Shown here piece after piece: positions 13,051-24,921 of a stretch of 64,000 nt of DNA. Below the pieces are notes generated by a model. It ran no database searches, was not told where the DNA came from, and was given only the letters and a program-made list of their open reading frames with translations. The stretch lies in assembly GCA_946807835.1 (NCBI GenBank), contig OX327693.1, positions 3,303,501-3,367,500 on the forward strand, in the 5' to 3' direction. Origin of the DNA: Ailanthus altissimus. Its lineage: Eukaryota; Streptophyta; Magnoliopsida; Sapindales; Simaroubaceae. Within the stretch, counting starts at the first letter, position 1. Every line of letters starts with the position of its first letter. The position numbers were made by a program, and so were the translations under genes.

Positions 13051-13736
13051 AATTTTCTACTAGAAAACTCTAAGAGAGTCAAGGAAACCTGGAGAAAAGA
13101 AGACAGAAAGTGAATGTTCAAATATGAAAATTAATGGCCAGAAAGCAGTTTGGAGAAGAAGACGGAAGCATTTTGTTAACGTATACATTAAGGTAATAAT
13201 ATAAACAATTTCAAGAATTTAAAAGTGATAAAAGAATATGCAATTTATTTATTTTAACGTAAGTGAATTTAAAAGCAGTTTTATTTTGTAATTTTTATTC
13301 TTCTTTGGAGTGCCGACTTTTAGTTTTATAAACTATAATGAAATGCTAATCTAGATGGTCGGTCTTATGAAATAAGAGCATTCTGAAGTTTAAGGCTTTT
13401 GAATTTTCTTATATGTTAGCTAGGTGGCAAACTAGTAGAGGCTTCTAAAAACATTCTCATCTAAGATGTTCGATAAATTAAGAGGTCGAAGGCCCTCGAC
13501 CGAAAAAAATATATATATATATATATAAAATTCAAATCAGAAATCTCCTAGAAAATCACAGGAAATTTGGAGGCAGAAAGTCAATGCATATGAAAATGAA
13601 TGAGCAGAAAGTAGTTTGGTGAAGAAACCTCCGGGTTCCTATATATATATTCATTTGGCATTGTCATTTAGTCTGAAAATTTACACACGTCCTCAACAAT
13701 CTCAGATTCTTTTCCGAAGTGTATAGAATTTCCTTT
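13051..13736 (+). promoter_or_regulatory. TNL1 upstream region with TATA box and a duplicated block
   Basis: A TATATATATA run at 13640-13650 lies about 90 bases before the first ATG of TNL1, a usual distance for a plant TATA box plus a short leader. Two imperfect copies of a block (GCAGAAAG...ATGAAAAT.AATG..CAGAAAG.AGTTTGG.GAAGAA) lie at about 13100-13165 and 13565-13625, so the upstream region itself is duplicated. An AT dinucleotide run is at 13509-13527. Confidence 0.4.
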
Positions 13737-16237
13737 ATGGCTTCGTCTTCATTGTCATCTTCTTCTTTGCTTTCCTCCTCAATACAAATATGAGGTTTTC
13801 CTCAGTTTCAGAGGGGAGGATACTCGTGATTACTTTACTAGCCATCTCGTTGCCGCTTTGTCTCAAAAGAAAATTAAAACCTTCATTGATGAAGAAGGTA
13901 AGAGAGGAGATGAACTTTGGCCTGCAGTTTCGAATGCAATTGAAGCATCAAAAGTTTCGGTAATCATCTTCTCTAAAGGCTACGCTTCTTCCAAGTGGTG
14001 CTTGGATGAACTTGTCAAGATACTTGAATGCAAGAAAATGAGTGGACAAATAATTATACCAGTTTTTTACCATGTTCATCCGTCAGACGTGCGTAAGCAA
14101 ACTGGAAACTTTGAGGAAGCTTTTGTTCAACTTGAAAAAAAATACAAGGACAGGCCAGAAATGATTCAAAAATTGAGGGCTGCATTGTCGGAAGCATCCT
14201 ACCTATCTGGACAAGAATCCATGAAAATAAGGTAACTGTTAATTCTATCGTTTATCTAAGTCTATTCATAAAAAAAATGAAAAAAAATATTATTCATCAT
14301 CTATGTCCTCTCTTAAAAAAATGAAAGTATATATTTGTTACATTTTTCTAATTCTATCTTGGTCCATATCTAACTCGTTGTCTTTATGCCCTTAGGCCTG
14401 AAGCAAGACTTGTTGACGAAATTGTCAGAGATATTTTGAATAAATTTGAACAAATATCAATTAGTAGTGATTTCAAAGGCTTAGTAGGACGAAATTCAGA
14501 AATTGCTCAAATTAAATCACTACTATGCATTGGGTTGCCAGATGTTCGAATAGTACGAATTTGGGGTATGGGTGGTATAGGAAAAACAACCATTGCAGAA
14601 GCTCTTTTTAATCACATTTCTAAAGAGTTTGAAGGTAAATGCTTCATGGAAAATGTCAGGGAAGAACTAGAAAAAAGGGTGTGATTAGAATATCTACAAA
14701 AGCAACTTTTTTCTCAACTACTAGAACAAAAACTTGAAATAGGAGGCGCCAATATACCGCAATACACTAAAGAGAGACTCCGACCATCAAAGTTATAATA
14801 GTTCTAGATGATGTCAATAAATTTGGACAATTAGAATATTTAGTGGGAGAGTTTGACCAATTCGGTCTAGGAAGTAGGATTATAGTAACCACTAGAGATA
14901 AACAAGTTCTAGATAAATATGGAGTGGACTATATATATGAGGTTAAGGAACTATACTCTCATGAAGCTATTGTGCTATTTTGTAACTATGCTTTTAGACA
15001 AAATCATCGCCCTCTAGACCTTATGATGCTTTCAAAAAGGCTAATTAAGTATGCCAAAGGCAACCCATTAGCACTAAAAGTTTTGGGTTCCTTCCTTCAT
15101 CGTAAGAGCAAATCAGATTGGGAAATTGCATTGGAAAATTTAAAGAGAATTTGTAGTCCTGAAATTCATGACATGTTGAAAATTAGTTATGATGAATTAA
15201 ACTGGGAGGAAAAAATAATATTTTTGGACAGTGCATGTTTCTTTAATGGAGAATATAAAGATCATGTGACATCGATTCTTAATGATTGCTATTTAATGCA
15301 TCATGGACTGAATGTTCTCATTGACAAGTCACTCGTAACAATATCATACAATAAGTTTCAAATGCATGATTTGGTACAAGAAATGGGTTGGGAAATTGTT
15401 CGCCAAGAATCTAAAAACAATCCGGAAAAACGAGCAGGTTGTGGGATCATGAAGATATTTATCATGTATTGAAGAAAAATAAGGTAATCAAGAGTCTTAC
15501 TAATATTATTTTCTCTTTCTTTTTTGTTTAAAGTTGTTGGATAAAGAATAAACTAATGACTGGTTTTTGTTTTCACTTTGAATGAAGGGTTTGCATTTTA
15601 TGCTTATTTCTTCTATGTTTTTTTTTAATATATTATAAGGGGATTGATGCAATTGAAGGGATATTTTTGGATTTAACCATAGCAAGAGACGCATTTAAGT
15701 TCTAGAGCTTTCTCAAGTATGTCTAATCTTAGATTACTAAAGTATTATGTGCCCGTGCATCTTGGAGTTTCGGATTTGAGCTCTAAAGTGCATTTTTCGA
15801 AAGATTTGGAGCATTTGTCTGATGAATTAAGATATCTCAATTGGCATGGATATCCTTTGAGAAAGTTACCAGAGAATTTTAGTCCGGATAATCTAATCGA
15901 ACTGGGCTTGCCTTACAGTAAAGTTCAACAACTTTGGGAAGGGGAAAAGGTATAACATAAAACTAAAATACGTAAGCTTTTCATTCCTTTGAATACTACC
16001 TGTCAATTTCATTGATGCTAATTAATTCTAGTAATTATTTGTGTTTTGCTACAGGAAGCATTCAAGTTCAAATCTATTGACCTCAACCACTCCCAATATC
16101 TCACGAAGATTCCCGATCCATAAGAAACTCCAAATCTTGGGAGATTAAACCTTTGGAATTACACAAACTTGCCTACCATCCCCTCAAACATCCAGAATTG
16201 CAAGAACCTAAGTTGATTGTGTCTAATGGGCTGTGAA
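13737..16237 (+). pseudogene. TNL1: TIR-NB-LRR resistance gene, broken
   Basis: TNLs are cytosolic or nuclear immune receptors; the TIR domain is an NAD-cleaving enzyme. Four exons fit: 13737-14231 (TIR), 14396-15483 (NB-ARC), 15640-15949 and 16055-16237 (start of the LRR region), all with GT-AG introns matching those of TNL2. The TIR shows VFLSFRGEDTRD and SSKWCLDELVKI with its catalytic Glu; NB-ARC shows the P-loop GMGGIGKTT, kinase-2 VLDDV, GNPLALKVLGS and QMHD. Breaks: the ATG at 13737 is out of frame with the TIR, TGA at 14682 replaces a likely Arg codon, and there are frameshifts near 14785, near 15431 and near 15690. TAA at 16121 and another TGA follow in exon 4. A truncated LTR then replaces the remaining LRRs. 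The TIR start near 13858 seen in a naive translation is only a TTG codon. It is a pseudogene with high certainty. Confidence 0.92.
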
Positions 16238-16892
16238 TGAGAGTACTCAATCCGAGTTCTCTTTAAGAATTGAGGCAGATCTTACAATGACATTGGATTA
16301 ATATATTCTTTATTCATACATATGATACAACGAGACTAACTTGCTTCAATAAAAGTGTACACTTGTATTCTAATATACATAAAAATATATAAATACACAG
16401 ACTAAAATACTTTTACAGTTACGCGTGTCGTGGGCCAATCTTAAAATGTAAAAACTGTATCACATTACATGAATTTTTGTGACAACCTAGGAAAATAGGA
16501 TAAATAGGAAAAAGAGTGAGTTTGTGGCTCAGTGAGTGGACATAATTTAAAAATATTATATACTTTATATATGTTGTGCACGTATAAATCTGTAAGATAA
16601 AATAATCATAAAGCTGTATACTGAGTAATCAATAAACTTGTACTGACAGTATGAGTTGTTATAAAATTTATGTTAAAACTGAAATCATGACATAATATTA
16701 GAGATCTGAAAATCTGAAAGCGTAAACTATCATAAAATTTATTATCAAGTTGAATATATGTAACATAGCTCAATACAAATATTTTCACCAAAAAAATATT
16801 AACATAATATTGGAGATCTGAAAATCTAAAAGCGTAAACTATCATCAAATCTATTATTAAGTTGAATATATGTAACATAGCTCAATACAAAT
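16238..16892 (-). mobile_element. Truncated A-family LTR (A4), antisense in TNL1
   Basis: The reverse complement of an A-family LTR starts at its very last base (TGAGAGTACTC corresponds to TGACAGGACTC in other copies) and aligns without gaps through the first 40 bases. It continues through the GTGGGCCAATCT block, the TGAGT-TTGTG-GCTCA hairpin (16517-16531) and CATGACATAATATT. It stops after about 540 bases of LTR, followed by a 112-base duplication, and then CNL sequence begins. The outer, promoter-side half of the LTR and the internal region are absent. Confidence 0.88.
16690..16892. repeat. Tandem duplication of about 112 bases inside A4
   Basis: 16690-16801 and 16802-16892 both start ACATAATATT.GAGATCTG and both contain the run ending in GTAACATAGCTCAATACAAAT. 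Full-length A LTRs have this segment once, so the duplication arose in this truncated copy. The second unit ends exactly where resistance-gene sequence begins. Confidence 0.85.
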
Positions 16893-17414
16893 CTGGAGGT
16901 CCTACCCAATGGCATCCATAATCTCACCTCTCTCAAAAGTTTAGAGATAACCATTTTGCCAATCGAGTTTTCTTTTCTAGAGAATGGCTTTCCCACAAAC
17001 TTTCAGTGTCTTGAGATTTGGGATCCGAAGATTTGTAAGCAATTGTTTGAGTGGGGATTGAACAGATTCACCACTCTCAAAGAACTTCGCCTTAGAGGAT
17101 GTCCAAACGTGGCTTCATTTCCACAAGAGGAGATAGGAATGACGCTACCCGCATCGCTTACCAAACTGAAGATTAGGGATTTTCCCGATCTGCAACGCCT
17201 ATCTTCAATCGGTTCACTGGAATGCCGTACTCTCTATGATTGCCCAAAGTTTAAATTCTTTCCAGAGAATCCCCTGCCTACCTCATTTTTAAATCTAATA
17301 ATCTATGGGTGTCCGCTGATAGAAGAAAGGTGCAGGAAGGATGGAGGAGAGTATTGGGACTTGATGACCAGAATACCTTTTGTCCTAATAAATCGTAAAT
17401 GGATTTTTGGATGA
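16893..17414 (+). pseudogene. 3' end of a CC-NB-LRR (RPP13-like 1 type) gene
   Basis: An open frame of 173 codons runs from CTG at 16893 to the stop at 17412-17414. It reads as the last LRRs of a CNL protein: LPNGIHNLTSLKSLEI, WGLNRFTTLKELRLRGC, SFPQEEIGM.LP.SLTKLKI, a DCPKFKFFPE repeat and the family-specific ending CPLIEERCRKDGGEYW. This ending is characteristic of plant CNLs annotated as RPP13-like protein 1, not of TNLs. There is no in-frame ATG at its start (a naive start at 16956 is TTG). Its 5' side abuts the truncated LTR with no remnant of NB-ARC, so it is an orphan 3' fragment, although its frame is still open. Confidence 0.82.
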
Positions 17415-20400
17415 TGAGAACAGTTGTGCTCTCCCGTAATATTTTGTTGGTAATGGCAATCTCATTTCATTTTCTTTTTTGTTATATTATATTATATGAG
17501 GATAGAAAGTCATTTTCTGCTCTGGTGCATACCTCTACAAGACTACATCTCTTAGCTAAAGTTTTGCGATTTTAATTAAAAACAAAAGCCTTCAACTTTC
17601 ATTTCTTCTGCAATTATCAAGGACAACTGTTAAATAACCATTATTTAGTACCTCAACTCCATCTATTATATGCACGATACCGTTTTCAATTTTTTTTTAA
17701 AAGGCACTAATAAACAATTTTTGAAATCTAAAACCAAGCAATTAGAAAAAAATATTCATTTATTGAATAATCTTATAACAATATGAATGCAATTATTTAC
17801 TAGAATTAAAAGATACATATCAGCATCGCGTAGCCCAATCTTTAATCTAAATGTCATTGAATTGAATATAATGTTTGCATTTCTATTGAAAGAAACTTTT
17901 TTTTAAAAATAAAATGAAACTTGGTGTGTTAATATAAGTAATATATATATATATATATGTATATTATAGTAGAGAATGCTTTAACAGATGTATATACATA
18001 TTCTCTTTAATATAAATCTAATTCTTAAAATTCAGTCCCTTGCATTGAAGGAGTCTTCTTCTTCTTTCGGTTCTTAATATAGAGGTTCTTTTACTACAAT
18101 ATATGTATATATAAATCTAATCCTTTAAATATGATTAAAATATATGGTTATAATAAAAGCAAACTACTACTTTAAAATATAAATAAAATATATGGCTATA
18201 ATAAAATGATGGGTCACTGAGTGAATGTAAAACAGAAGTATGAATATTCATCGACTACATAAATGTGCTTCTTTTGAAATCAAAATATATAAATAAGTTT
18301 TTCGGCTAATAAACTTTTTACCCACTTGTAATATAATTTAATTTATGATATCGGTTGATTTGGACTTTACCATCAACATAAGAGTTGTCGATAATTATGT
18401 CAGTATTTCACAACTTTAAGAATTATACCAATTGAGTACGTATTTTGTAAGATATGATTCAAATACCTGAGTTAGGTCAAGCTAAGCGAAAATTGTAACC
18501 CAATTCTCTTGTATCTCAATTTTTGGCCCATAACGTGTTAGATTTTGCTTTTTAACTGTTCTTCAAATTTGTGTAAAATTGAGTCATGTTACCCCAGGTT
18601 TAAGAATTTTTTCATTTCGATTTCTACATTTAGAGTGACGTCTATTTTACTTAAACCTGTGCAAATAATATTTATTAATCACAATTTAATGAGAACACTT
18701 TATTTTAAACTAAAAATACAAAAATGCTAAAATTAGTGACATTAAATGGTGACTAAATCTCTTAATAAATATACATTTTCATGTATTCATCACAGTCCCC
18801 AACTAGCTTATTGCTAGTCTCTAGCATTTTAAGCGTAAATAGAATATGCAAAACTATCTAAGCATTTTAAACAAAAAGTGAGTTCAATATCATTATTACT
18901 ATTATGGTTTTTTCAATTATAATTTTTAAAAGTGTGTGTGTGTGAACTAAGCCGTTACCATCTTACCACAAACCACAATAGATATAGTCTTGAGAATTTC
19001 TCCAAGTAAAAGCCTCAACTTTATATCCTCACAAGTGTATGACTGTTTAAAAGGTTAGGATTTCTCTTATAGAGTTGAAAAACAGTTAAATACTCAAGAA
19101 AAAGTCAATTTTAAGGACAGACATATAAATTAACATTAATCCAAAGATAAGACAATTAGTTGTTTAGAAATCATTCATTCTTGACATTCATTAGCTTTAG
19201 AACTTTAATTGTCATGTGAGAATAATACAAATATAACTTAGTGAAAAAACTGTCTTACAAAATATTTGTCTTCTAAAATTGAATGGAGACTTTATTAAAT
19301 TGAATTGATTCTTCTTTTTTTACTAATTTTTTCTTTTTCTCTCTTTTTTTTTGGTATTTTTCTTTCTTTTTTTTATTATTATTTTTTTAAAGAATACAAG
19401 GAAGCATTACAAAAGTTTCTCACCAAAATATATTATACACAAATGCAACAAACTTATTCTTTAATTTAAATAATATCAATCTAAACAAAAATTAACCAAT
19501 TTAAAGGATCAATGAAGGTTTATGAGTTATTTTCTCAACTTTTTCACTTACTCACAAAAGATATGTGAGATTAGAAAAATATATACTTAAACATGAGAAT
19601 TCTCTTGGCTATATAAATTGAATCATTCATCTTACCACAAGGTTAAGCATTGTGCTCAAAAATATTTTGGAAGTCATTCTTTAGTAACCTAAATAGAAAC
19701 AGTGACTTAACCTGAACAATTTTAAAATCATACCTAGGCAGAAAAAAAATTCCTTTATACATGAATTACCAAGACTACAAGCAATAAACAACAATGCATG
19801 AAATATAAAACAAAATAACAAGAAGTTAATTAAAATGTATTTCAAAAGTTAAAAATAAAACTCCTTATTCTGTCTTACAAGTATTAATTGATTATACTAT
19901 GCTCCCCACTCATAGATATTGGCTAAAGCAATTCTAATTTCAACAAATCAATTTATCATGTTTTTAACTGACAATGTCATTTAAAGGGAATTTACCATTT
20001 ATCCTTCTAATAAATTTTTGAATTAAAAAAATTATCTATTATTTGATATTATAAAAAAAATTATTATTATAAATATAATAGTATAAATTGATTTTAAAAG
20101 GTTATAATAATTTTTTATTTAAAAAGACAATAATGCATCTATACATCATTAAGCAATAATAATGCATTGTTTAAATAATAAAACTAATACTGTATAATAT
20201 AGTTTTAAATTATAAAATAGTGCTGTATAAATAATAAATTTACGTTGTATAATTATTGAATTTTTTTTATTTATTAAATTAATATGACAACTGATATTGA
20301 ATATTAACTTTTTTTTTAAAATGTAGATATCCGTATTATATAATTATTTAATAGTACAAGTGTACTAATTTACTGTTTACACAATATATTTTTACTGTTA

Positions 20401-20439
20401 ATATTATAGAGACGTAATTATTGACTTTTTAAATAAAAA
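17415..20439. other. Intergenic AT-rich DNA
   Basis: Three kilobases without a supportable gene. I note an AT dinucleotide run at 17938-17958, a GT run at 18933-18943 and a pyrimidine-rich patch at 19312-19385. The short open frame at 18545-18730 shows no domain. Confidence 0.5.
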
Positions 20440-21340
20440 AGAGCAAAGGACATTTTGTTCCTCGAATTTGATCTAATTCTTAGTTTTGTTCCACTAGTTT
20501 TAAAAAACTCAATTTTGTCTTAATCCGTTAGTGAAATTTTGTTAGTTTTAACAATAAAGGAGAAAAATAGTCATTCTATACAGAACTTTGAAATAGGCTT
20601 ATACAAAATATCCACGTATCAACTACTGATTAGTCGCTAAAATAATTAAATCAAATAAATAGAAAATTGGGGTAGGCGATCAGTGGTCGCTGTCATTGGT
20701 GACCGACCGGCCGCTAGCGACCAATTTTGATTTGACTTAAAATTTTGTGATCTATGCGATGGTGGGATTTATTTTATCAATGAAGTACTATGGATGTGCC
20801 AAAAGTGGGAAAGAATGTGATGGGAGCAATGCATGCCACCGCCTCGTCATTCTACGGCGAACGGCAGCGGCCGCTGCCAACCACCATGTCTTTTTCCACT
20901 TTTGGCATATCTACAGTGTTTCGTTGATAAAACAAATCCCACTATCACATAGATCATAAAATTTTGAGTCCAATGATGTTAATTTTGAGTCAAATTGTAA
21001 TTAGTCACGGGCGGCTAATCAGCCACTAATCAACTGCTCTTTTTTTATTTATTTATTTTATTTTATTATTTTATTGCACCTATTATAGCGTATCACGTGT
21101 TTTTTTTTTAATTTTTAAAAACCTTTTAATATTTGATACATATACATTATAGTGTGTACTTACATCACCATATCTAACTAACATAGGACAAAATTATTAA
21201 TATATTATTAAAAAATATTTTCAATTAAATCTAATAAAATCTCATTAACGAATTAAGAAAAATTAAATTTTTTAAAATTCGTTGGACAAAAGTGAGAATT
21301 AAATCAAATTCAAAAGATAAAAATATCTTTTTTTCATAAA
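20440..21340. mobile_element. Fold-back element with long inverted repeats
   Basis: Bases from about 20446 are matched inverted by bases ending near 21330: the outer arms share GAATTTGAT.TAATTCT.A.TTTTGT and an ACGGATTAAG-like block. A second nested pair of arms, 20734-20813 and 20890-20970, is an 80-base near-perfect inverted repeat carrying GTGGGATTTATTTTATCAA and TGCCAAAAGTGG. Between the nests lies a GATTAGTCGC/GCGGCTAATCAGCC pair. There is no transposase; the frame at 20747-20959 simply reads through the palindrome. It is probably a non-autonomous Mutator-like or fold-back element. No clear target duplication was found. Confidence 0.72.
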
Positions 21341-21363
21341 AAATTTTATACCTCTTTAAATTT

Positions 21364-21551
21364 AATTTATACCATTATAATTATAATGACAATTTTTTTA
21401 GATATTATTAAATATTAAAAAAATTTAATAATGAACAAATTTAATAAAAAAAAAGGTAATTTATACCATTATAATTATAATGACAATTGTTTTAGATATT
21501 ATTAAATATTAAAATAATTTAATAATAAACAAATTTAATAAAAAAAAGGTA
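21364..21551. repeat. Two-copy 94-base tandem repeat
   Basis: 21364-21457 and 21458-21551 are nearly identical; both begin AATTTATACCATTATAATTA and end in an A-run plus GGTA. A few substitutions separate them. The repeat lies 25 bases beyond the fold-back element. Confidence 0.9.
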
Positions 21552-21797
21552 AAGTAGCATTTGCCCTCATTTAAATTTCCTTGACTAAAATCTGACTTCC
21601 TACAATTTTGTTAATGCATGAAGGATGCTTTGTACATCATCCATATTGCTTTGCTTTTCTGCAAACGAATAAGTGGGACTTGAGATGGGACCATACCTTG
21701 ACTTACTTTCTAAGCAACTATGACCTTCGAGGTAATGATACCCTAGTGCGATTCCAGGTGTAAACTAAATGATATGTCAAGTCGTGCCTTTAATCTT

Positions 21798-24214
21798 TGT
21801 TAATTCCCGTTCTCATCTTGTTTCTCTGTATATATCCACTGACTACCTAGTGCTTTCTTCCTAGGAGGCAACTCTTGCAGTACCCATGTTCCTTGATCTT
21901 CTAATGCTCGAATCTCCTTTGCCATGGCTCTTCTCCAACCTTCATGTTTCACCGCTTCTTTAAAAGTTTTAGGTGGTTTTTCTGCACTTACAGCTGCTAT
22001 ATATTGTTTGTAATTATTTGAAAACCGTTCACAGGATACAAAGTGCGAAATAGGATAAGGAGTACCTGAGGTAGCCGATGAAGAGGGCGAATTTTCAGAT
22101 GAACTTTTCTTTTTTACAACCATATGTGTAACAAAACCACGATAGCGAGAGTTTGAGAACTTAACCCGTTTCCCTTTTCCCATTTCTGCCTCTTCATTAT
22201 TTGCATCTGCTTGCACAACCACTTCCTCCACAGCCTGTTCACTGCCTAACATTGCCTCCTCAGGGCCTGTATGTTCGCTGCCAGAACCATGCAGCGCACC
22301 AGCCTCCCCCTCTTCTCCTTGCTGCATTTCCAGTTCGCCCCCTCCCCTGCTGTTCACACTTCCTTACTTCCAGCGGCAACAGGTGCATCAACCCCGCCAA
22401 TATTCACATTATCACCATTATTCACTACTTCATCAAAATCATCACAATACAATTCCTCATTACTTCCTACTATATTAAAGTCACGATCCACATTGCTTCC
22501 AGTCATAGGAAAAATATATTCATAGAAATCGACATCACGTGAAACAAGTAATTCGTTTTTAAAAAAAATCATATAACAACCAACCCTTTTTAGCAAACGG
22601 ATAACCAAGAAAGATGCATATATGACTTCTACTATCAAATTTGTCCCCTTTTGATTTTTTATTATGAGCAGCATAACACAAACATCCCATTACTCATATT
22701 TCACTTAAATCAGGTTCCTTTCCAAACAAACATTCATATGGTGTTTTAAAATCAAACACATTTGAAGGCGTACGATTAATTAAATAACATGCCGCCATCA
22801 CACATTCCCCCCAAAATTTCATTGGCAAGTGTCCCTAAAAACGTAAAGCACGTGCTACATTCAAGATATGTTTATGTTTATGCTCTAGTCGACCATTTTG
22901 TTGCGGTGTACCCACACACAACATCTAAAATATTATGCCATTCTTCACAAAATAATTATCCAAGCATTTAAATTCGGTTCCATTATCACTATGAACTCAT
23001 TTTATTTTTTGATCAAATTGTCGTTCTAGCAAGGCCACAAAATTCATAAACGAAAATTCAACTTCTAATTTATTAAACAACAAATAAACCCAAACTGCTC
23101 TTGAATAGTCATCAACAATAGTCAAAAAATAATACGCCCCACAAGAGGAACGAGTCCTATGAGAACCTCACAAATCACAATAAACGAGTTCAAAAATTCT
23201 ACTAGCTCTACTATTATTAATCAAAAAACTCTTTCTAGGTTGCTTTGCACGATAGCATACATCACAACCATATTTACTCAAACCACTAGAAACACTCACA
23301 TTAGGTACCTTTCTAAGCACTTTCTTCGACGGGTGTCCTAAACGTTTGTGCCACAACTCTATTGATCTTCCACTACCAAGAGCTAGAACCTGAGCTTGAG
23401 GTACACCATGGAAAAAGAAAAGTCTATCTTCGCATTCACCCACTCCAATCAGCCGCCTCATCACTCAGTCCTGTATAACACACAATGTATTAGTTATTTG
23501 AACGGTACAATTCTTTTCATCTAGCAACTTTGTGACAGAAATTAGATTACAATCCAATTTTGGAATAAAAAGCACATTATTAATTTTTAGGTTCCCTGGC
23601 AATAACACACTGCCTTCATGAGTGGCTTGTGAACTACTACCATCTAGCAAACTCACTAAACAATTGCTAATTTGCTCCACATCAATCATCCAATCTAATG
23701 TCCCTGTTACATGGTGCGTTGCTCCTGTATCAATAATCCATAGACACTCACTAGAGAGTCTATCCTTCAGTTTTGGTAGGTTGAGAAGATCAAGGATATA
23801 TTGCCACTGTTCTAGAGTTATGCTTGACAATTCGGCTTGCTCCGCAGTGCGAGGCTGCTGTCCCTGGGTCTACTACTGCTATTGTGTCGAGGTACTGGCA
23901 GTGGATTTGTTTGACCTTGCTGCCATGCCTCCTGCCGCAGCATGAATTGCCCTAGCCCATTCATCATAATTTTCTCCCTTTAATTGAATTGGTGTGATGA
24001 GATTACCCGGGTTGTCATTAGACCCTAGGTAAAAAACATCGATCTTCTTGTCACCTCCAACACCATTACTGGAAGAAGACTTCTCGCCGTTCTCTGTCAT
24101 ATCCCCAAACAAAAATGAAAATTTGTGCTTTGTGTATTTCACTTGCCTCAATCGACCTCTCGGATGAAAAAAAAATTAATATTTCCTAAAATTGAACATA
24201 AGCTCTTAACACCA
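21798..24214 (-). pseudogene. Ty1/copia element, minus strand, internally deleted and truncated
   Basis: Read on the minus strand from 24100: a gag start (MTENGEKSSSS..., with ITPIQLKGENYDEWARAI), broken near 23942, where most of gag is missing. The protease follows with WIIDTGATHHVTG (23465-23830), then the pre-integrase domain with LWHKRLGHPS and zinc-binding residues (23168-23464). Integrase is readable across 22560-23167 with VHSDNGTEF, WGECV and NRTPS motifs, interrupted by stops that look like TGG to TGA changes. The start of RT (21800-22357) ends soon after LGSQWIYTEKQD. The rest of RT, RNase H and the 3' LTR are absent; 21552-21797 could not be assigned. A primer site with GTGTTAAGAGC at 24202-24214 joins it to its 5' LTR. 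Confidence 0.88.
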
Positions 24215-24476
24215 TGATAAGAAATTCTCTTCAATCTTCTGTCCTTCTCATTCTTCATAATAATATATATATACAAGTACAAAATCAGAATCTCACTCCT
24301 TAAAGGAAATCGTGTTCTTGCGCCTCAAGTTAAGAATCACGTCTCACAATCTTCTCCTAATTCACATAAACTCTCCTTAATTATCTCTTATAATAATTTA
24401 CATAATATATCATAATATCTTTTAATTTTAATAAAATATATCTCTAAAATATACACTTAAAATATATCTTGTAACA
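24215..24476 (-). mobile_element. 5' LTR of the minus-strand copia
   Basis: On the minus strand this 262-base unit begins TGTTACAAG at 24476 and ends CTTATCA at 24215, directly against the primer site. TG...CA ends, a short length and adjacency to copia gag fit a copia LTR. No second copy is visible near 21600, in agreement with 3' truncation. Confidence 0.75.
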
Positions 24477-24921
24477 CTTATATTTATGACGGCACTTTTT
24501 TAAAGAAAAGATATATATATGGACCTATCGAATAATTACTGCTTCAAGTTTATCGTCTGCTATTTTCGTATCTAGCATTCCTTCACTTTTTTCAGCTTTA
24601 TTGCTGCTTGATTTGACTTTGAGTCGCCGTTTGGAAACTTTTTATGTGATGCTGGATTTATCATTTCAATTTACAAGTTTCAAGTACATTATAATTATTC
24701 AATTAACTGATTAATTATTACAAATTTACGGTTTCACAATATATTAGATACTGTACCCATCTCTTGCCCGACATTAGAGAAAATGAATTTACAGAAGTAG
24801 GTCAAATTAAAAGTTATTGGGCAGGGAAAGTTTGCTGAGAAAAGAAAGCTCCAAGCATTTAATACGTTCACAGCTACTGTCAAGAATTTGTTTCGGTCCC
24901 AGAGTCTTCAAAATTTCTGCC
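24477..24921 (+). promoter_or_regulatory. TNL2 upstream region
   Basis: About 445 bases between the copia LTR and the TNL2 start. An open frame runs in from a TTG at 24817, but the ATG at 24922, followed by Ala/Ser-rich residues and then the TIR, is the usual TNL start. I see no convincing TATA box at the expected distance; TATATATATGG at 24510-24521 is 400 bases away. Confidence 0.35.

Noticed and set aside
13858..14235. TIR frame taken as starting at 13858
   Set aside because: The codon there is TTG in the middle of the TIR domain; the TIR extends upstream to at least 13786, and the true ATG at 13737 is out of frame.
20747..20959. 70-codon open frame
   Set aside because: It reads across the palindrome of the fold-back element.
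24817..24921. N-terminal extension of TNL2 from 24817
   Set aside because: It begins with TTG; the ATG at 24922 followed by a short Ala/Ser stretch and the TIR is the usual TNL start.
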